This document shows positions 9,404 through 18,140 of a DNA stretch of 64,000 nucleotides, piece by piece. The stretch's first letter is position 1, and each line of letters opens with the position of its first letter. Below the pieces are notes generated by a model, which ran no database searches, had not been told where the DNA came from, and saw only the letters and a list, made by a program, of their open reading frames with translations. The stretch lies in the NCBI RefSeq assembly GCF_900104485.1, contig NZ_FMXQ01000006.1, positions 310,001-374,000 of the forward strand. The letters are read 5' to 3'. This DNA is from Bauldia litoralis. Lineage in GTDB: Bacteria > Pseudomonadota > Alphaproteobacteria > Rhizobiales > Kaistiaceae. A program made the position numbers and the translations under genes.

Positions 9404-10444
9404 ATGTCAGATTCGGTAAAGGTCGCCCTGGTCGGCTGCGGGTTCTTCGCGCGCAATCACCTGTTTTCCTGGAAGGACCTGGCGGCCGAGGGCGCCGACC
9501 TCGTCGCGGTCTGCGATATCGACGCGGCCAAGGCGGAAGCGGCGGCGAAGGAATTCAACGTGCCGCGCTGGTACACGGATTTCGACGCCATGGTCGAGGC
9601 CGAGCAGATCGACCTCCTCGACATCGCGACCCGCATGGATACCCATCGGATGCTGGTCGAAAAGGCGATCGGCCGGGGCATAGCGACGATTGTCCAGAAA
9701 CCCTTCGCGCCGACCTGGGAGGATGCGGTGGCGATGACCGCCGCCGCCGAAAAGGCAGGCGTCTTCCTCGCGGTGCACGAGAATTTTCGTTTCCAGACCC
9801 CGCTGATCCGCGTCGCAGAGACGCTGCGCACCGGGGTGATCGGCACGCCGAGCTGGGGGCGGATTTCCTTCCGCACCGGTTACGACATCTATGCCGGCCA
9901 GCCCTATTTCTTCGACGAGGAGCGCTTCATCATCCTCGACCTCGGCGTCCATACGCTCGATATCGCCCGGGTCTTCATGGGCGAGGTCGAGCGGGTCTAT
10001 TGCGAAACCCAGCAACGCAACCCGAAGGTCAAGGCCGAGGATACGGCGACCGTCATGCTCAAGCATGTCTCCGGCGCCGTCTCGGTGGTCGATTTTACTT
10101 ATGAGAGCCGCAAGGAGCCCGATCCCTTCCCCGAGACGATGGTCGAGATCGAGGGGCCGGACGGCGCGGTGGTGGTCGATGCGGGTCTGACGATGCAGGT
10201 GACCAGCGGCGGCGAGATGCGGACCGAGGACATCGGCGCACCGCTCCTGCACTGGACATCGAAACCCTGGCACGTGGCGCAGGAGAGCGTGCTGATCACC
10301 TGCCGCCACATGCTGGAAAGTTTCCGGGCCAAGGACGCGGCGGCGACGGCCGCCGCCGACAACCTGAAGACCTTTGCGGTGGTCGAGGCCGCCTACGAAT
10401 CGGCGGCCTCGGGAACGGCGGTCAAGCCACGGGCCTACCCGTGA
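9404..10444 (+). CDS. Gfo/Idh/MocA family NAD(P)-dependent oxidoreductase
   Basis: A 346-residue protein. The N-terminal Rossmann domain starts VALVGCGFFARNHLFSW, and the ICDID-like strand is VAVCDIDAAKAEA. The family motif for the catalytic region is VQKPFAPTWEDAV (EKP-type lysine near residue 98). LGVHTLDIARVFMG supplies the conserved histidine near 184. These enzymes oxidise or reduce sugars, inositols or related polyols. ATG 9404 follows GGGAGGAATGAG. The SDR on the opposite strand converges 10 bp away. The substrate cannot be read from sequence. Confidence 0.88.
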   Translation: MSDSVKVALVGCGFFARNHLFSWKDLAAEGADLVAVCDIDAAKAEAAAKEFNVPRWYTDFDAMVEAEQIDLLDIATRMDTHRMLVEKAIGRGIATIVQKPFAPTWEDAVAMTAAAEKAGVFLAVHENFRFQTPLIRVAETLRTGVIGTPSWGRISFRTGYDIYAGQPYFFDEERFIILDLGVHTLDIARVFMGEVERVYCETQQRNPKVKAEDTATVMLKHVSGAVSVVDFTYESRKEPDPFPETMVEIEGPDGAVVVDAGLTMQVTSGGEMRTEDIGAPLLHWTSKPWHVAQESVLITCRHMLESFRAKDAAATAAADNLKTFAVVEAAYESAASGTAVKPRAYP

Positions 10445-10454
10445 GCCCGTCCGG

Positions 10455-11237
10455 TCAGCCCGGCATCAACTGGCCGCCATTGACCTCGATGATCTGGCCG
10501 GTGACGTAGCCGGAGAGGGCCTCGGAGGCGAGGAACAGGTAAGCGCCGACGCATTCCTCGGACGTACCGGCGCGGCCCATCGGGATGGTCGCGACCATCC
10601 CCTTCATCTGCTCGTCGGTGCTGAAGCGCTCGTGGAAGGGCGTCAGGATGACGCCTGGCGAAACCGCATTGACTCGGATGCCGTCGCCGACGAATTCCTT
10701 GGCGAGGCCCTTGGTGATGGTCGAGACAAAGCCTTTCGATGCCGCATAGAGAATGGCGCCACCGCCACCGCCGTTGCGCGCGGCGATCGAGGTCGTGTTG
10801 ATGACCACGCCGCGGGACTTGCGCAGCCAGGGCAGGGCGGCGCGCGTCATCCAGACGACCGAGTGCGAATTGAGGTCGACGACGGCGCGGTCGTGCGCCT
10901 CGTCGGACTCTTCCATCGGGATTCGGCCGAGCATGGCGCCGGCATTGTTGATCAACCCGTCGATCTTGCCGAAATGGTCGGCAGTCTTGTCGACAATTTC
11001 GGCATTCGCAGCGTGCTGGCTGACGTCGCCCTTGACGAGGAAGGCGTTTCCACCATTCTTGGTGATCGCATCAGCAACATCGCGCGCCTGGGTTTCACTG
11101 GAATTGTAGTGGACGGCGACCGCGGCGCCTTGTTCGGCCAGCGCCAGCGCAACGGCCGCGCCGATACCGGTCGAACCGCCGGTCACCAGGAAGACTTTGT
11201 CGGCGAGGTCGGGGATTCTCAGGTTGCTCGTGGTCAT
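10455..11237 (-). CDS. Short-chain dehydrogenase/reductase (SDR)
   Basis: A 260-residue classical SDR. The cofactor motif is VTGGSTGIGAAVALALAEQG near residue 18, the structural motif is INNAGAM, and the active site is a serine in INTTSIA with YAASKG near residue 160. The C-terminus GYVTGQIIEVNGG is typical of the FabG-like branch. The start at 11237 is chosen because TGGAG precedes it and the frame further upstream has no SDR character. It is divergent from the Crp/Fnr regulator, which may control it. Substrate unknown. Confidence 0.88.
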   Translation of the reverse strand: MTTSNLRIPDLADKVFLVTGGSTGIGAAVALALAEQGAAVAVHYNSSETQARDVADAITKNGGNAFLVKGDVSQHAANAEIVDKTADHFGKIDGLINNAGAMLGRIPMEESDEAHDRAVVDLNSHSVVWMTRAALPWLRKSRGVVINTTSIAARNGGGGGAILYAASKGFVSTITKGLAKEFVGDGIRVNAVSPGVILTPFHERFSTDEQMKGMVATIPMGRAGTSEECVGAYLFLASEALSGYVTGQIIEVNGGQLMPG

Positions 11238-11238
11238 G

Positions 11239-11252
11239 TTCACTCCAGTGAA
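11239..11252. promoter_or_regulatory. Perfect palindrome overlapping the SDR ribosome-binding site
   Basis: TTCACTCCAGTGAA is a perfect 6+2+6 inverted repeat starting two bases upstream of the SDR start codon and covering its Shine-Dalgarno TGGAG. It lies in the 153-bp region shared with the divergent Crp/Fnr gene. It resembles a dimer-binding site in form but does not match the FNR (TTGAT-N4-ATCAA) or CRP consensus. Treat as a candidate operator. Confidence 0.3.
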
Positions 11253-11390
11253 GGCGATTGGGAAAATGGCGGGGGACAACGGGGGCGGCAATCGGCAGGG
11301 CCGAATCGAAACCGCGCGCAACCCTCCCGTTGCGTCGGTCGGACGATCTTTATTATGGCACCCGGCGGCGAGACTCGGCAAATAGACAGC

Positions 11391-12089
11391 ATGCCCGTTC
11401 CCGAGATCGAGACGATTCGCGCCCACGCCCTGTTCCGGGATCTGGCGGAGGAACAGTTTGCCGATCTTGCGCAGCATGCGGTGGCGAAGCGATTCCTTCC
11501 CCACGATACGATCGTCGAGGAGGGCGACCACCCGCAGTTTCTTTGGCTGGTGGTCCAGGGCGCGGTGGAGCTTTTTTCAAGGCGCGGCCGGCGGGAGGCG
11601 TCGATCGGGGTGGTCCTGCCGGTCTCGGCCTTTTTCATTGCCTCGACGATCTACGATCTCCCGCTCCAGGCGTCGGCCCGCACCATCGAGCCGTCGTCGA
11701 TCGTGGCGATCGAGGCGGAGCCGCTCCGCAGGCTCTTCGAGGCGGATGGCGGTTTTGCGCGGGCAATTCTCGCCGAGACTGCCCGGAGTTTCCGGAGCAT
11801 GACCTCCGAACTGAAGGCGCAGAGGCTGTGTACCAGTGTCGAGCGGCTGGCCAACTGGATCCTGGTGCAGGACCGGGATCACAGCCGGAACGGTCAGTTC
11901 GTGCTGCCCTACGACAAGCGCACCCTGGCCGGGCATCTCGGCATGACGCCGGAGAACCTGTCCCGCAACTTCGCGCTGCTCTCGGACTACGGCATCTCCG
12001 TCAACCGTCGTGAAGTGGCGGTGCGAGATCGTGAGAAGCTCGCCGCCTTTGCCGAGCCGGCCGCCAGCCTGACGGACTGGGAGGTCTGA
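11391..12089 (+). CDS. Crp/Fnr family transcriptional regulator
   Basis: A 232-residue regulator. Residues 1-115 form a cyclic-nucleotide-type beta-barrel sensor (ALFRDLAEEQFADLAQH, DTIVEEGDHPQFLWLVVQG). Next comes a long dimerisation helix (SFRSMTSELKAQRLCTSVERL). The C-terminal winged helix has the recognition region TLAGHLGMTPENLSRNFALL near residues 180-200. The N-terminal cysteine cluster of FNR is missing, so an oxygen-labile iron-sulfur sensor is unlikely. A CooA/DNR-like or orphan type is possible. ATG 11391 lacks a strong Shine-Dalgarno and ATG 11355 is an alternative. It diverges from the SDR. Confidence 0.85.
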   Translation: MPVPEIETIRAHALFRDLAEEQFADLAQHAVAKRFLPHDTIVEEGDHPQFLWLVVQGAVELFSRRGRREASIGVVLPVSAFFIASTIYDLPLQASARTIEPSSIVAIEAEPLRRLFEADGGFARAILAETARSFRSMTSELKAQRLCTSVERLANWILVQDRDHSRNGQFVLPYDKRTLAGHLGMTPENLSRNFALLSDYGISVNRREVAVRDREKLAAFAEPAASLTDWEV

Positions 12090-12202
12090 AGCCTCAACCG
12101 GACAGCGCCCGGCGCGACGTAACGCCTGCACGCCTGCGCAATGGGAACGCCCTTCGCGATGAGACTATCATCTCGAAGCCATCGGCCGGACGACCATGAG
12201 GC

Positions 12203-13075
12203 CTATTTCGCCGGCAGATAACCGAAGCGACGCATGGCAGGCTTGTGGGCCTTGACGATACGGGCCACCTGCTCGGCGCTCAGCCGTTCCTGCCATTGGC
12301 CGGCGCGGCCCTCGCGGAAGAACATGTCGACCGATGTATCGGGCTTCTCGAAGAACCCTGCCTCGGCTTCTCTCGCGCGCAGGCGGTCGAAGCTCGACAG
12401 CTCGATCGCCTGGCGAAGCTGGTCCTTCGTCGGGTCCGTCCTGAGATGCCGCGCGATGCGCTTGAACGTCCGCTCCGGTTTGTCGAGCATGTCCTCGTAG
12501 CGCACCACGAGGGTGGTGGGATTGGCCCGGTCGGTCCAGGTCCCGACATTCTGGCTCCATGATCCCGTGACCGTCCGGATCTTCTGCGCGGTGGTCTCAA
12601 TGCCCCAGCCGCTTCTCGCCATCAGGTCAATGGTGAAGTCGATCGGCGCATTGCTGAGATGGGCGTAGGAGATCGCCACATCGAGCGGGTTGCGGACGAT
12701 GTAGATGGAGCCTGCGGTGACGTCGGTGTTGATCAGCGGGGCGCCGTGATCCATCGCCCGGGCGTTGTGGGTCTTGAGGTAGATGAGGCGCCTGGCCGAC
12801 TCGACCAGGGCCGCCTGGACCCACGGACGGGCGGCGGCGATCTCGGCCGGGGTCGCCCGGAACACGGGCTTGCCGAGGAAGCGCGGGTAGAGCGCCGGGG
12901 CGCCTTCCGATTCAGCGGCTTCGTCAAACTTGTTGATGTCGAAATCGGCGGAGCCGGGATCGCGCATCACCTTGAAGAGCGAATTGATGAAGGCCCGCAT
13001 CCAGGTGTTGCCCGAGCGGGGGTAGGAGGCGATCCAGATGATGCCCCTCGGGTTGCCGCTGTCGAATTTGATCAT
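12203..13075 (-). CDS. PAPS-dependent sulfotransferase, paralogue 1
   Basis: A 290-residue cytosolic-type sulfotransferase transferring sulfate from PAPS. The 5'-phosphosulfate loop is WIASYPRSGNTWMRAF at about residue 15. The catalytic histidine motif is YLKTHNA near residue 102. The 3'-phosphate site is IYIVRNPLDVAISYA, and the C-terminal GxxGxxK-like loop is FFREGRAGQWQE. All key sites are intact. The start at 13075 (MIKFDSGNPRG) aligns with the two paralogues next to it. It is the downstream member of a minus-strand pair with the gene at 13125-14066. Acceptor molecule unknown. Confidence 0.85.
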   Translation of the reverse strand: MIKFDSGNPRGIIWIASYPRSGNTWMRAFINSLFKVMRDPGSADFDINKFDEAAESEGAPALYPRFLGKPVFRATPAEIAAARPWVQAALVESARRLIYLKTHNARAMDHGAPLINTDVTAGSIYIVRNPLDVAISYAHLSNAPIDFTIDLMARSGWGIETTAQKIRTVTGSWSQNVGTWTDRANPTTLVVRYEDMLDKPERTFKRIARHLRTDPTKDQLRQAIELSSFDRLRAREAEAGFFEKPDTSVDMFFREGRAGQWQERLSAEQVARIVKAHKPAMRRFGYLPAK

Positions 13076-13124
13076 GGCGCCAGGTGCCGCGGCAGGCGCG
13101 CGGTCCGCGGTTGGTTGGTCCCCG

Positions 13125-14066
13125 TCATCGCGATCGACCGTGCCGGCGTTTCGCCGCCGAATCAAGACGCTTCGCGCCGCCGGCCGATGCCGTCCGGTAT
13201 TCCGGGGGGAGGTAGTCGAAACGCGCCATCATCCGCCCGTGGTCGGCGACGATGGTTGCGACTTGCTCCGGGCTCAGCGTCTCCTGCCACTGGCCGGCGC
13301 GGCCGGCCCGGAAGAAGGTGTCGGCCGTATTCGGCTTTTCGGCAAAGCCGGATTTTTCTTCGCCGGCGCGCAGGCGGTCGAAATCGGTCATCGCCACCGC
13401 GCGGCGGATCTGGCTGTTGTTCGGCTTGAGGCGGATATGCCGGGCGATCCGCGCGAAGGTACTGTCCGGCCGGTCGAGCATGTCCTCGTAGCGAACTGCC
13501 AGCACGGCCGGGTTGGGGTGGTCCGTCCACGAGGCGACATTCTGGCTCCAGGAGCCGGAAATGACCCTGGCGCTCTCGGCCGTGCTCTGGATGCCCCAGC
13601 CCTCGGTCGCCATCGTCTTGATCGCCTCGTCGATCGAGGCGTTGCTGAAGGCCGCATAAGAGATGGCGACGTCGAGCGGGTTGCGCACGATGTAGATGGC
13701 GCCGGCGCTGGCCGCCTTGTTGATCAGCGGAACGCCGAAGTCCTTCCCGTTGGCGTTGTGTGTCTTGACGAAGACGATGCCGGGCGCGGCGGCGGCGATG
13801 CTCGCCTGGACCCTCGGCCGGACGGCCGCGATCTCGGCCGGGGTCGCCGCGGTCGCCGGCTTGCCCAGGAACGGCGTGTAGCGCGTCAGCAACCGTTCCG
13901 ACACCGACCACTGGCTGACACTGCCGAGGTCGATATCCTCCGCGTCGGGGTCTTCCATGATCCGCGTCAGGCCATTGATGAAGGCCCGCGTCCATGTGTT
14001 GCCGGAACGCGGATAGGAGGCGATCCAGACGATTCCCCTTGGATTGTCCTTGCTGACGTTGATCAT
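13125..14066 (-). CDS. PAPS-dependent sulfotransferase, paralogue 2
   Basis: A 313-residue homologue of its neighbours. It has SYPRSGNTWTRAFING at the 5' site, FVKTHNANG for the catalytic histidine, IYIVRNPLDVAISYAAFSNA for the 3'-phosphate site and FFRAGRAGQWQETL near the C-terminus. The start at 14066 (MINVSKDNPRG) matches the other copies. The C-terminus carries an extra basic tail of about 25 residues (ending AAKRRHGRSR) that the other two copies lack. Its start faces paralogue 3 across a 145-bp divergent region containing TATTATAAAA, a plausible promoter element. Confidence 0.85.
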   Translation of the reverse strand: MINVSKDNPRGIVWIASYPRSGNTWTRAFINGLTRIMEDPDAEDIDLGSVSQWSVSERLLTRYTPFLGKPATAATPAEIAAVRPRVQASIAAAAPGIVFVKTHNANGKDFGVPLINKAASAGAIYIVRNPLDVAISYAAFSNASIDEAIKTMATEGWGIQSTAESARVISGSWSQNVASWTDHPNPAVLAVRYEDMLDRPDSTFARIARHIRLKPNNSQIRRAVAMTDFDRLRAGEEKSGFAEKPNTADTFFRAGRAGQWQETLSPEQVATIVADHGRMMARFDYLPPEYRTASAGGAKRLDSAAKRRHGRSR

Positions 14067-14211
14067 GGGCGTTTCAGGCGATCCGGATAGGGCGGCGACT
14101 GCCGCAGGCGCGACTCGTCTATTATAAAAGGACAGGGCGCGGGTTCCGGCCAGGACGGGAATCGTCCGCCGCAGAAGCGTGACCATCGGCGATCGGGACT
14201 AACGAATCAAC

Positions 14212-15093
14212 GTGATCAATCTGGACGAAGACAAGCCGCAGGGGATTATCTGGATCGCCTCCTATCCGCGCTCCGGCAACACCTGGACGCGGGCCTTCAT
14301 CAACGCCCTTCTCAACGTCATGCGGAATCCCGATTTTGACGCGGTCGACATCAACCGGATCGAGGAGGGGGGCGCGGTGGAGAATGCCGCCGCCCTTTAT
14401 CCCCGTTTCCTCGGCAAGCCGGTTGCGCTGGCCACCGAGGCAGAGATCGCCGCGGCGCGGCCGAGCGTCCAGGCGGCGCTGGCCCGCTCGGCCGGCCGGC
14501 CGATCTACCTCAAGACCCATAACGCCAACGGCATGGATCATGGCGCGCCACTGATCAACATGCAGGTGACGGCCGGCGCCATCTACGTCGTGCGCAACCC
14601 GCTCGATGTCGTCATTTCATACGCGGCCTTCAGCAACGCCTCGATCGATTCCGTGATCGAGCGGATGGCGACGCGCGGCTGGGGGATTCGCCGGAGCAAC
14701 GACAAGGGCCACGAGCGGGTCCGGGTGATTCAGGGATCATGGAGCGAGAATGTCGGGACCTGGAGCGATCGCCCCAACCCGATCATCCTGGTGGTGCGTT
14801 ACGAAGACATGATCGAGAAGCCCGAACGAGCCTTTACCCGCATTGCCCGCCACCTCCGGCTGAAGCCGGGCCGGGAAGAACTCCGCAAGGCCATTGCGAT
14901 GTCGAGCTTCGACCAGCTGCGCGCCCGGGAAGCGGCGGACGGATTCGTTGAAAGGTCCGAGCGGTCGGCCGACCAGTTCTTTCGCGCCGGCAAGGCCGGG
15001 CAGTGGCGCGATGTGCTCGACGACGCGCAGGTCGCCCGGATGGTCAGGGCGCACAAGCCGCTGATGCGCCGCTTCGGCTACCTGCCGAAGTGA
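14212..15093 (+). CDS. PAPS-dependent sulfotransferase, paralogue 3
   Basis: A 293-residue homologue on the opposite strand from copies 1 and 2. It begins with GTG; the encoded start MINLDEDKPQG aligns with the N-termini of the other two, which supports this choice. Motifs: SYPRSGNTWTRAFINALL, YLKTHNANGMDHGAPL, IYVVRNPLDVVISYAAFSNA and FFRAGKAGQWRDVL. It has a short insert (RRSNDKGHERVRVIQ) before the conserved QGSWSENVGTW block. It converges on the alpha/beta hydrolase 24 bp downstream. Confidence 0.85.
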   Translation: MINLDEDKPQGIIWIASYPRSGNTWTRAFINALLNVMRNPDFDAVDINRIEEGGAVENAAALYPRFLGKPVALATEAEIAAARPSVQAALARSAGRPIYLKTHNANGMDHGAPLINMQVTAGAIYVVRNPLDVVISYAAFSNASIDSVIERMATRGWGIRRSNDKGHERVRVIQGSWSENVGTWSDRPNPIILVVRYEDMIEKPERAFTRIARHLRLKPGREELRKAIAMSSFDQLRAREAADGFVERSERSADQFFRAGKAGQWRDVLDDAQVARMVRAHKPLMRRFGYLPK

Positions 15094-15117
15094 CGGCCGG
15101 AGTACCCGCAACCGGGG

Positions 15118-15954
15118 TTACGGCCTGACAACGCCAACGTCGGTGAGGAAGCGCTTGAGAATGTCGTTGAACCGGTCGGCGGCATGGATTTGAGGCGCAT
15201 GCCCGCATCCTTCGAAAAGCTGGACCTCGCCGGCCCACAGGGTCCGGTAGTCGACGCTGACGATGTAGTCGGGGTCGGCAAACTGTTCGTCGGAGCCGAC
15301 GATCATGGCGATCGGGACCGGACATTGCTCCGCCAGGTCCCTCTGCCGGCGCGGCGACATCGCCGCCAGCGATTCGAACAGGGTGCTGCGCGCCCGACCG
15401 TCGGTCCGCACGACGGCGTTCTCCCAGGGATCGGCGGCGGGAGAGTGATGATCGCTGATGAGCGAGGCGAATTCCCTGGCTTCGTCCGCTGAAAATTCCC
15501 GCTGCCCGGACATGCCAAGCTTCGGGTGCGGCTGGAATCCGGCGACCGTCCCGTCATCGAGACGCTCGAACGGCGGGGTGGTAATCGCCATCAGCCCGAG
15601 CAAGCCCGGAAAACTGTCCGTCAATTCCAGCCCGATATGGCCGCCGAGCGACCATCCGACCACCGCGGCGTCGGTAATACCCATGGCGGCGAGCACTTCG
15701 CCGACGCAGTGGGCGTAGCCGCCCAACGAATAGGTGCGGGAGGGATCGATCGCGTCGGACGATGCGCCGTGTCCCGGCAAGTCGACAGTGATCGCCCGGC
15801 ATTGCGAGCCGAGCGCGGCGATCTGGGGTTTGAAGACTTCCTTGCAGAGGGAGTTTCCGTGCAGGAAAACGACCGGCGCGCCGGCGCCGCCGGTATCATG
15901 CAATGCAATATCGCCATGCGACGTGCCAACAACAGTGTCCGACCTAATTGCCAT
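15118..15954 (-). CDS. Alpha/beta hydrolase
   Basis: A 278-residue alpha/beta-hydrolase fold protein. VVFLHGNSLCKEVF gives the oxyanion-hole HGN motif near residue 30. The nucleophile elbow is VVGWSLGGHIG near residue 98. The acid lies in MIVGSDEQFADPD and the histidine in EGCGHAPQIH near residue 257. The start at 15954 (MAIRSDTVV) has GGGAACG upstream; a GTG five codons earlier is possible. It ends against sulfotransferase 3 and diverges from the LuxR-type regulator. The substrate is not evident. Confidence 0.82.
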   Translation of the reverse strand: MAIRSDTVVGTSHGDIALHDTGGAGAPVVFLHGNSLCKEVFKPQIAALGSQCRAITVDLPGHGASSDAIDPSRTYSLGGYAHCVGEVLAAMGITDAAVVGWSLGGHIGLELTDSFPGLLGLMAITTPPFERLDDGTVAGFQPHPKLGMSGQREFSADEAREFASLISDHHSPAADPWENAVVRTDGRARSTLFESLAAMSPRRQRDLAEQCPVPIAMIVGSDEQFADPDYIVSVDYRTLWAGEVQLFEGCGHAPQIHAADRFNDILKRFLTDVGVVRP

Positions 15955-16060
15955 GATTACCGTTCCCACTGAGATGAATGCATGTGCCCGTCGCCGAAAA
16001 GAGAAAGAAACGCTGGAATAAACGGTACGAAAACATCGCTGGTTGTTCCATCGCTTATAC

Positions 16061-16070
16061 GCCTATAGGC
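16061..16070. promoter_or_regulatory. Palindrome in the divergent hydrolase/LuxR-type promoter region
   Basis: GCCTATAGGC, a perfect 10-bp palindrome inside a locally AT-richer stretch (CTTATACGCC...TTTTGC), sits about midway between the two divergent starts at 15954 and 16128. It could be part of a promoter or an operator for the LuxR-type regulator. There is no consensus match. Confidence 0.22.
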
Positions 16071-16127
16071 TTTTGCTTGTGGTCATGTTTTTGCGCGTTC
16101 TGATCCTCAGGCAGGAGGGAATGACAA

Positions 16128-17300
16128 ATGCGATCCCTTTCTCTTGAGACCTATAACGGCCTTGTCGACGCGATCTACGAGGCAGCACACACGCCCGAGA
16201 AATGGCCGGCATTTCTGTCCGCGATCTCGGGATCTCTCGGCGGCGTCTGGACAAGTCTGCACTGCAGTGACACCAAGACCGGGCTGTGCATCGCCATGGC
16301 CGGCGACCTCTACGATCCGAGCTTTGTGGAGTCGCTGCATCGAGAATATGGGGTGATCAACCCATGGCTCGATGCGGTCCAGCAGATGCCGGTCGGCAAG
16401 GCTCAGACCTCGGAATCGCTGATCGAGCCCGACTTGCTGCGCCAGACACGCTTCTACAATGAGTGGATCCGGCCCCAGGAAGACATTGGTACCGGCGCCG
16501 GCATTACCATTGCCCGCGACCGACAAAGGCTGCTCCGGCTGTCCTGCAATATCCGGTTCAGGGACCAGGAGAAGATCCAGGCCGACCTTGCCGATCTGCT
16601 CGACCTGCTGGCGCCGCACCTGGCGCGCTGCTTCGCTGTGAGTCGGCATCTGCGCGGGCACCGTCTCGGTGCCGGCGCGACGCTCGACGTCCTGCCGGCC
16701 TCGATCTTCCTTGTCGACGACAAGGGCCATGTTCTTTACGCGAACAAGGCCGGCGAGAGCCTTCGGCGCGAAAGCCGGTTGCTCTCCTACGACGGGGCGG
16801 GGCGCCTGGTCGTCAGTGATCCGGAAGCAGACGATGCCCTGCAGCGCAGGCTTCACGCGATCACCGGTCAAGATCACACCGCCTCAACGGGACCGATTCT
16901 CCTTCGCGATCAGGATTCGAACCGGATGGTGCCGATGACCGTCGCACCGTTGACATCGCGCACAGACGCTCTGGCAGGCATGCTTGGCTGGCCCGATGGT
17001 GACCCGCCGGTTGCGATAGTCTGCCTGGATTGGTCCGGCGTCGTCGATCGGGAGGCGCTTTTCCGCGCCCATGGACTGACCCCCGCCGAAGGGGACCTCG
17101 CGTCGGCGCTGCAACAGGGCGCCACCTTGAAGTCGCATGCTGTCCAGCGCGGCGTCAGCTACCACACGATGCGCAAGCACCTCAGCGCGGCGTTCAGGAA
17201 GACCGGCACTACGCAGCAGAGCCAGTTGGTGGCGCTCCTCAGCAATGGCCGGAACCATGATCCGGCCATTGCGACGCAAGGCCGGCCGGCCGAAAACTAG
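16128..17300 (+). CDS. LuxR-type helix-turn-helix transcriptional regulator
   Basis: A 390-residue protein. Residues 1-190 form an uncharacterised N-terminal region that recurs in alphaproteobacterial LuxR-type regulators (YNGLVDAIYEAAHTPEKWPAF near the start). Residues 190-300 look like a PAS-type sensor (PASIFLVDDKGHVLYANKAG). The C-terminus is a GerE/LuxR-type HTH: LTPAEGDLASALQQGATLK, then VSYHTMRKHLSAAFRKTGTT. No receiver domain or autoinducer-binding motif was recognised. ATG 16128 has AGGAGG upstream. It is divergent from the alpha/beta hydrolase, a possible target. Confidence 0.82.
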   Translation: MRSLSLETYNGLVDAIYEAAHTPEKWPAFLSAISGSLGGVWTSLHCSDTKTGLCIAMAGDLYDPSFVESLHREYGVINPWLDAVQQMPVGKAQTSESLIEPDLLRQTRFYNEWIRPQEDIGTGAGITIARDRQRLLRLSCNIRFRDQEKIQADLADLLDLLAPHLARCFAVSRHLRGHRLGAGATLDVLPASIFLVDDKGHVLYANKAGESLRRESRLLSYDGAGRLVVSDPEADDALQRRLHAITGQDHTASTGPILLRDQDSNRMVPMTVAPLTSRTDALAGMLGWPDGDPPVAIVCLDWSGVVDREALFRAHGLTPAEGDLASALQQGATLKSHAVQRGVSYHTMRKHLSAAFRKTGTTQQSQLVALLSNGRNHDPAIATQGRPAEN

Positions 17301-17510
17301 GCACGCATCCCTGTGCCGACCTCGCTGTTCCTGTGTCGAATCGGCTGGGCCGGCGGCTTCCGGTTTTCCGGACGGACCCGTCCTCCAGCTACAAATGCGG
17401 GCAAGGTGCGCCGTTCAGTGGGACAATGGGCGTATCCGCCGGTGGGCCGGGGGGTAATGACAGCGTTGCAGGGGATTTGAAGCACGCGATCGCGCGGCGA
17501 CATCGAATGG

Positions 17511-17599
17511 CGGAGAGGATGGGATTCGAACCCACGATACGGTTTAACCCGTATACTCGCTTAGCAGGCGAGCGCCTTCGACCACTCGGCCACCTCTCC
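17511..17599 (-). tRNA. tRNA-Ser (anticodon GCT)
   Basis: Read on the minus strand from 17599: acceptor GGAGAGG pairs with CCTCTCC, with discriminator G at 17511. The D-arm is TGGCCGAGTGGTCGAAGGC, the anticodon loop is CTGCTAA (anticodon GCT, reading AGC/AGT), and there is a long variable arm typical of tRNA-Ser (ATACGGGTT...AACCGTAT). The T-arm is GTGGGTTCGAATCCCAT. The length of 89 nt fits a class II tRNA. The CCA end is not encoded. Confidence 0.96.
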
Positions 17600-17600
17600 G

Positions 17601-18140
17601 GTCCGGTTGGAGATAACGGTCTGCGACGGCCCGATCAAGCGGCGATCGTGTCGGGGAGCCGGTATCTCGCCTTTATGCGACTCGAATCGTCCTTCTCCTT
17701 GAAGGAAGAGTCGCCGCACGCGAACCGGAGATGAGTCGCCTTGAGGCCCTTGGACCCGACGGAACGAGTCGCTGTGGCGCGACCAACACGATCCGGCACG
17801 GCCGGAAGTCCCCCGGAAAACCGCCCAATTCTGACCGAAAGGTTACCAGCGACCCCCAGTTCGTGCCAAATCTGCAACACGGGTTTGCAAAACCATGAGC
17901 GGGGACCCTCAGACGGCCTTTTGGCGTTGCAAGGCCCGGCGTCGTGGATATGGTGCGACTCACGAACTGCGGATTTGTAGTTCGCGTTGTTCTGGCGGTC
18001 GCCTTGGGGCAAGGTCGTTCAGGATAGCTCAGCGGGGATTGGGAAGACTTCGCAAGGCTCATCTACCGAACCGGGGTACGAGGTTCGGGAGCACTAGAAG
18101 AACCAACCTGCCCCTTGGAACAAGTTTTGGAGGTCAGGAT
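17601..18140. other. 540-bp gene-free region: porin upstream sequence
   Basis: There is no credible gene between tRNA-Ser and the porin. Small inverted repeats are visible: TCCTTC-TCCTT-GAAGGA near 17690, GGTTT-GC-AAAACC near 17886, CGAACT...AGTTCG near 17963 and CCGAACC...GGTTCGG near 18067. The base composition is less GC-extreme than the neighbours. A long 5' leader or a small RNA controlling the porin is possible but not shown. The last bases carry GGAGGTCAGGAT, the porin Shine-Dalgarno. Confidence 0.5.
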
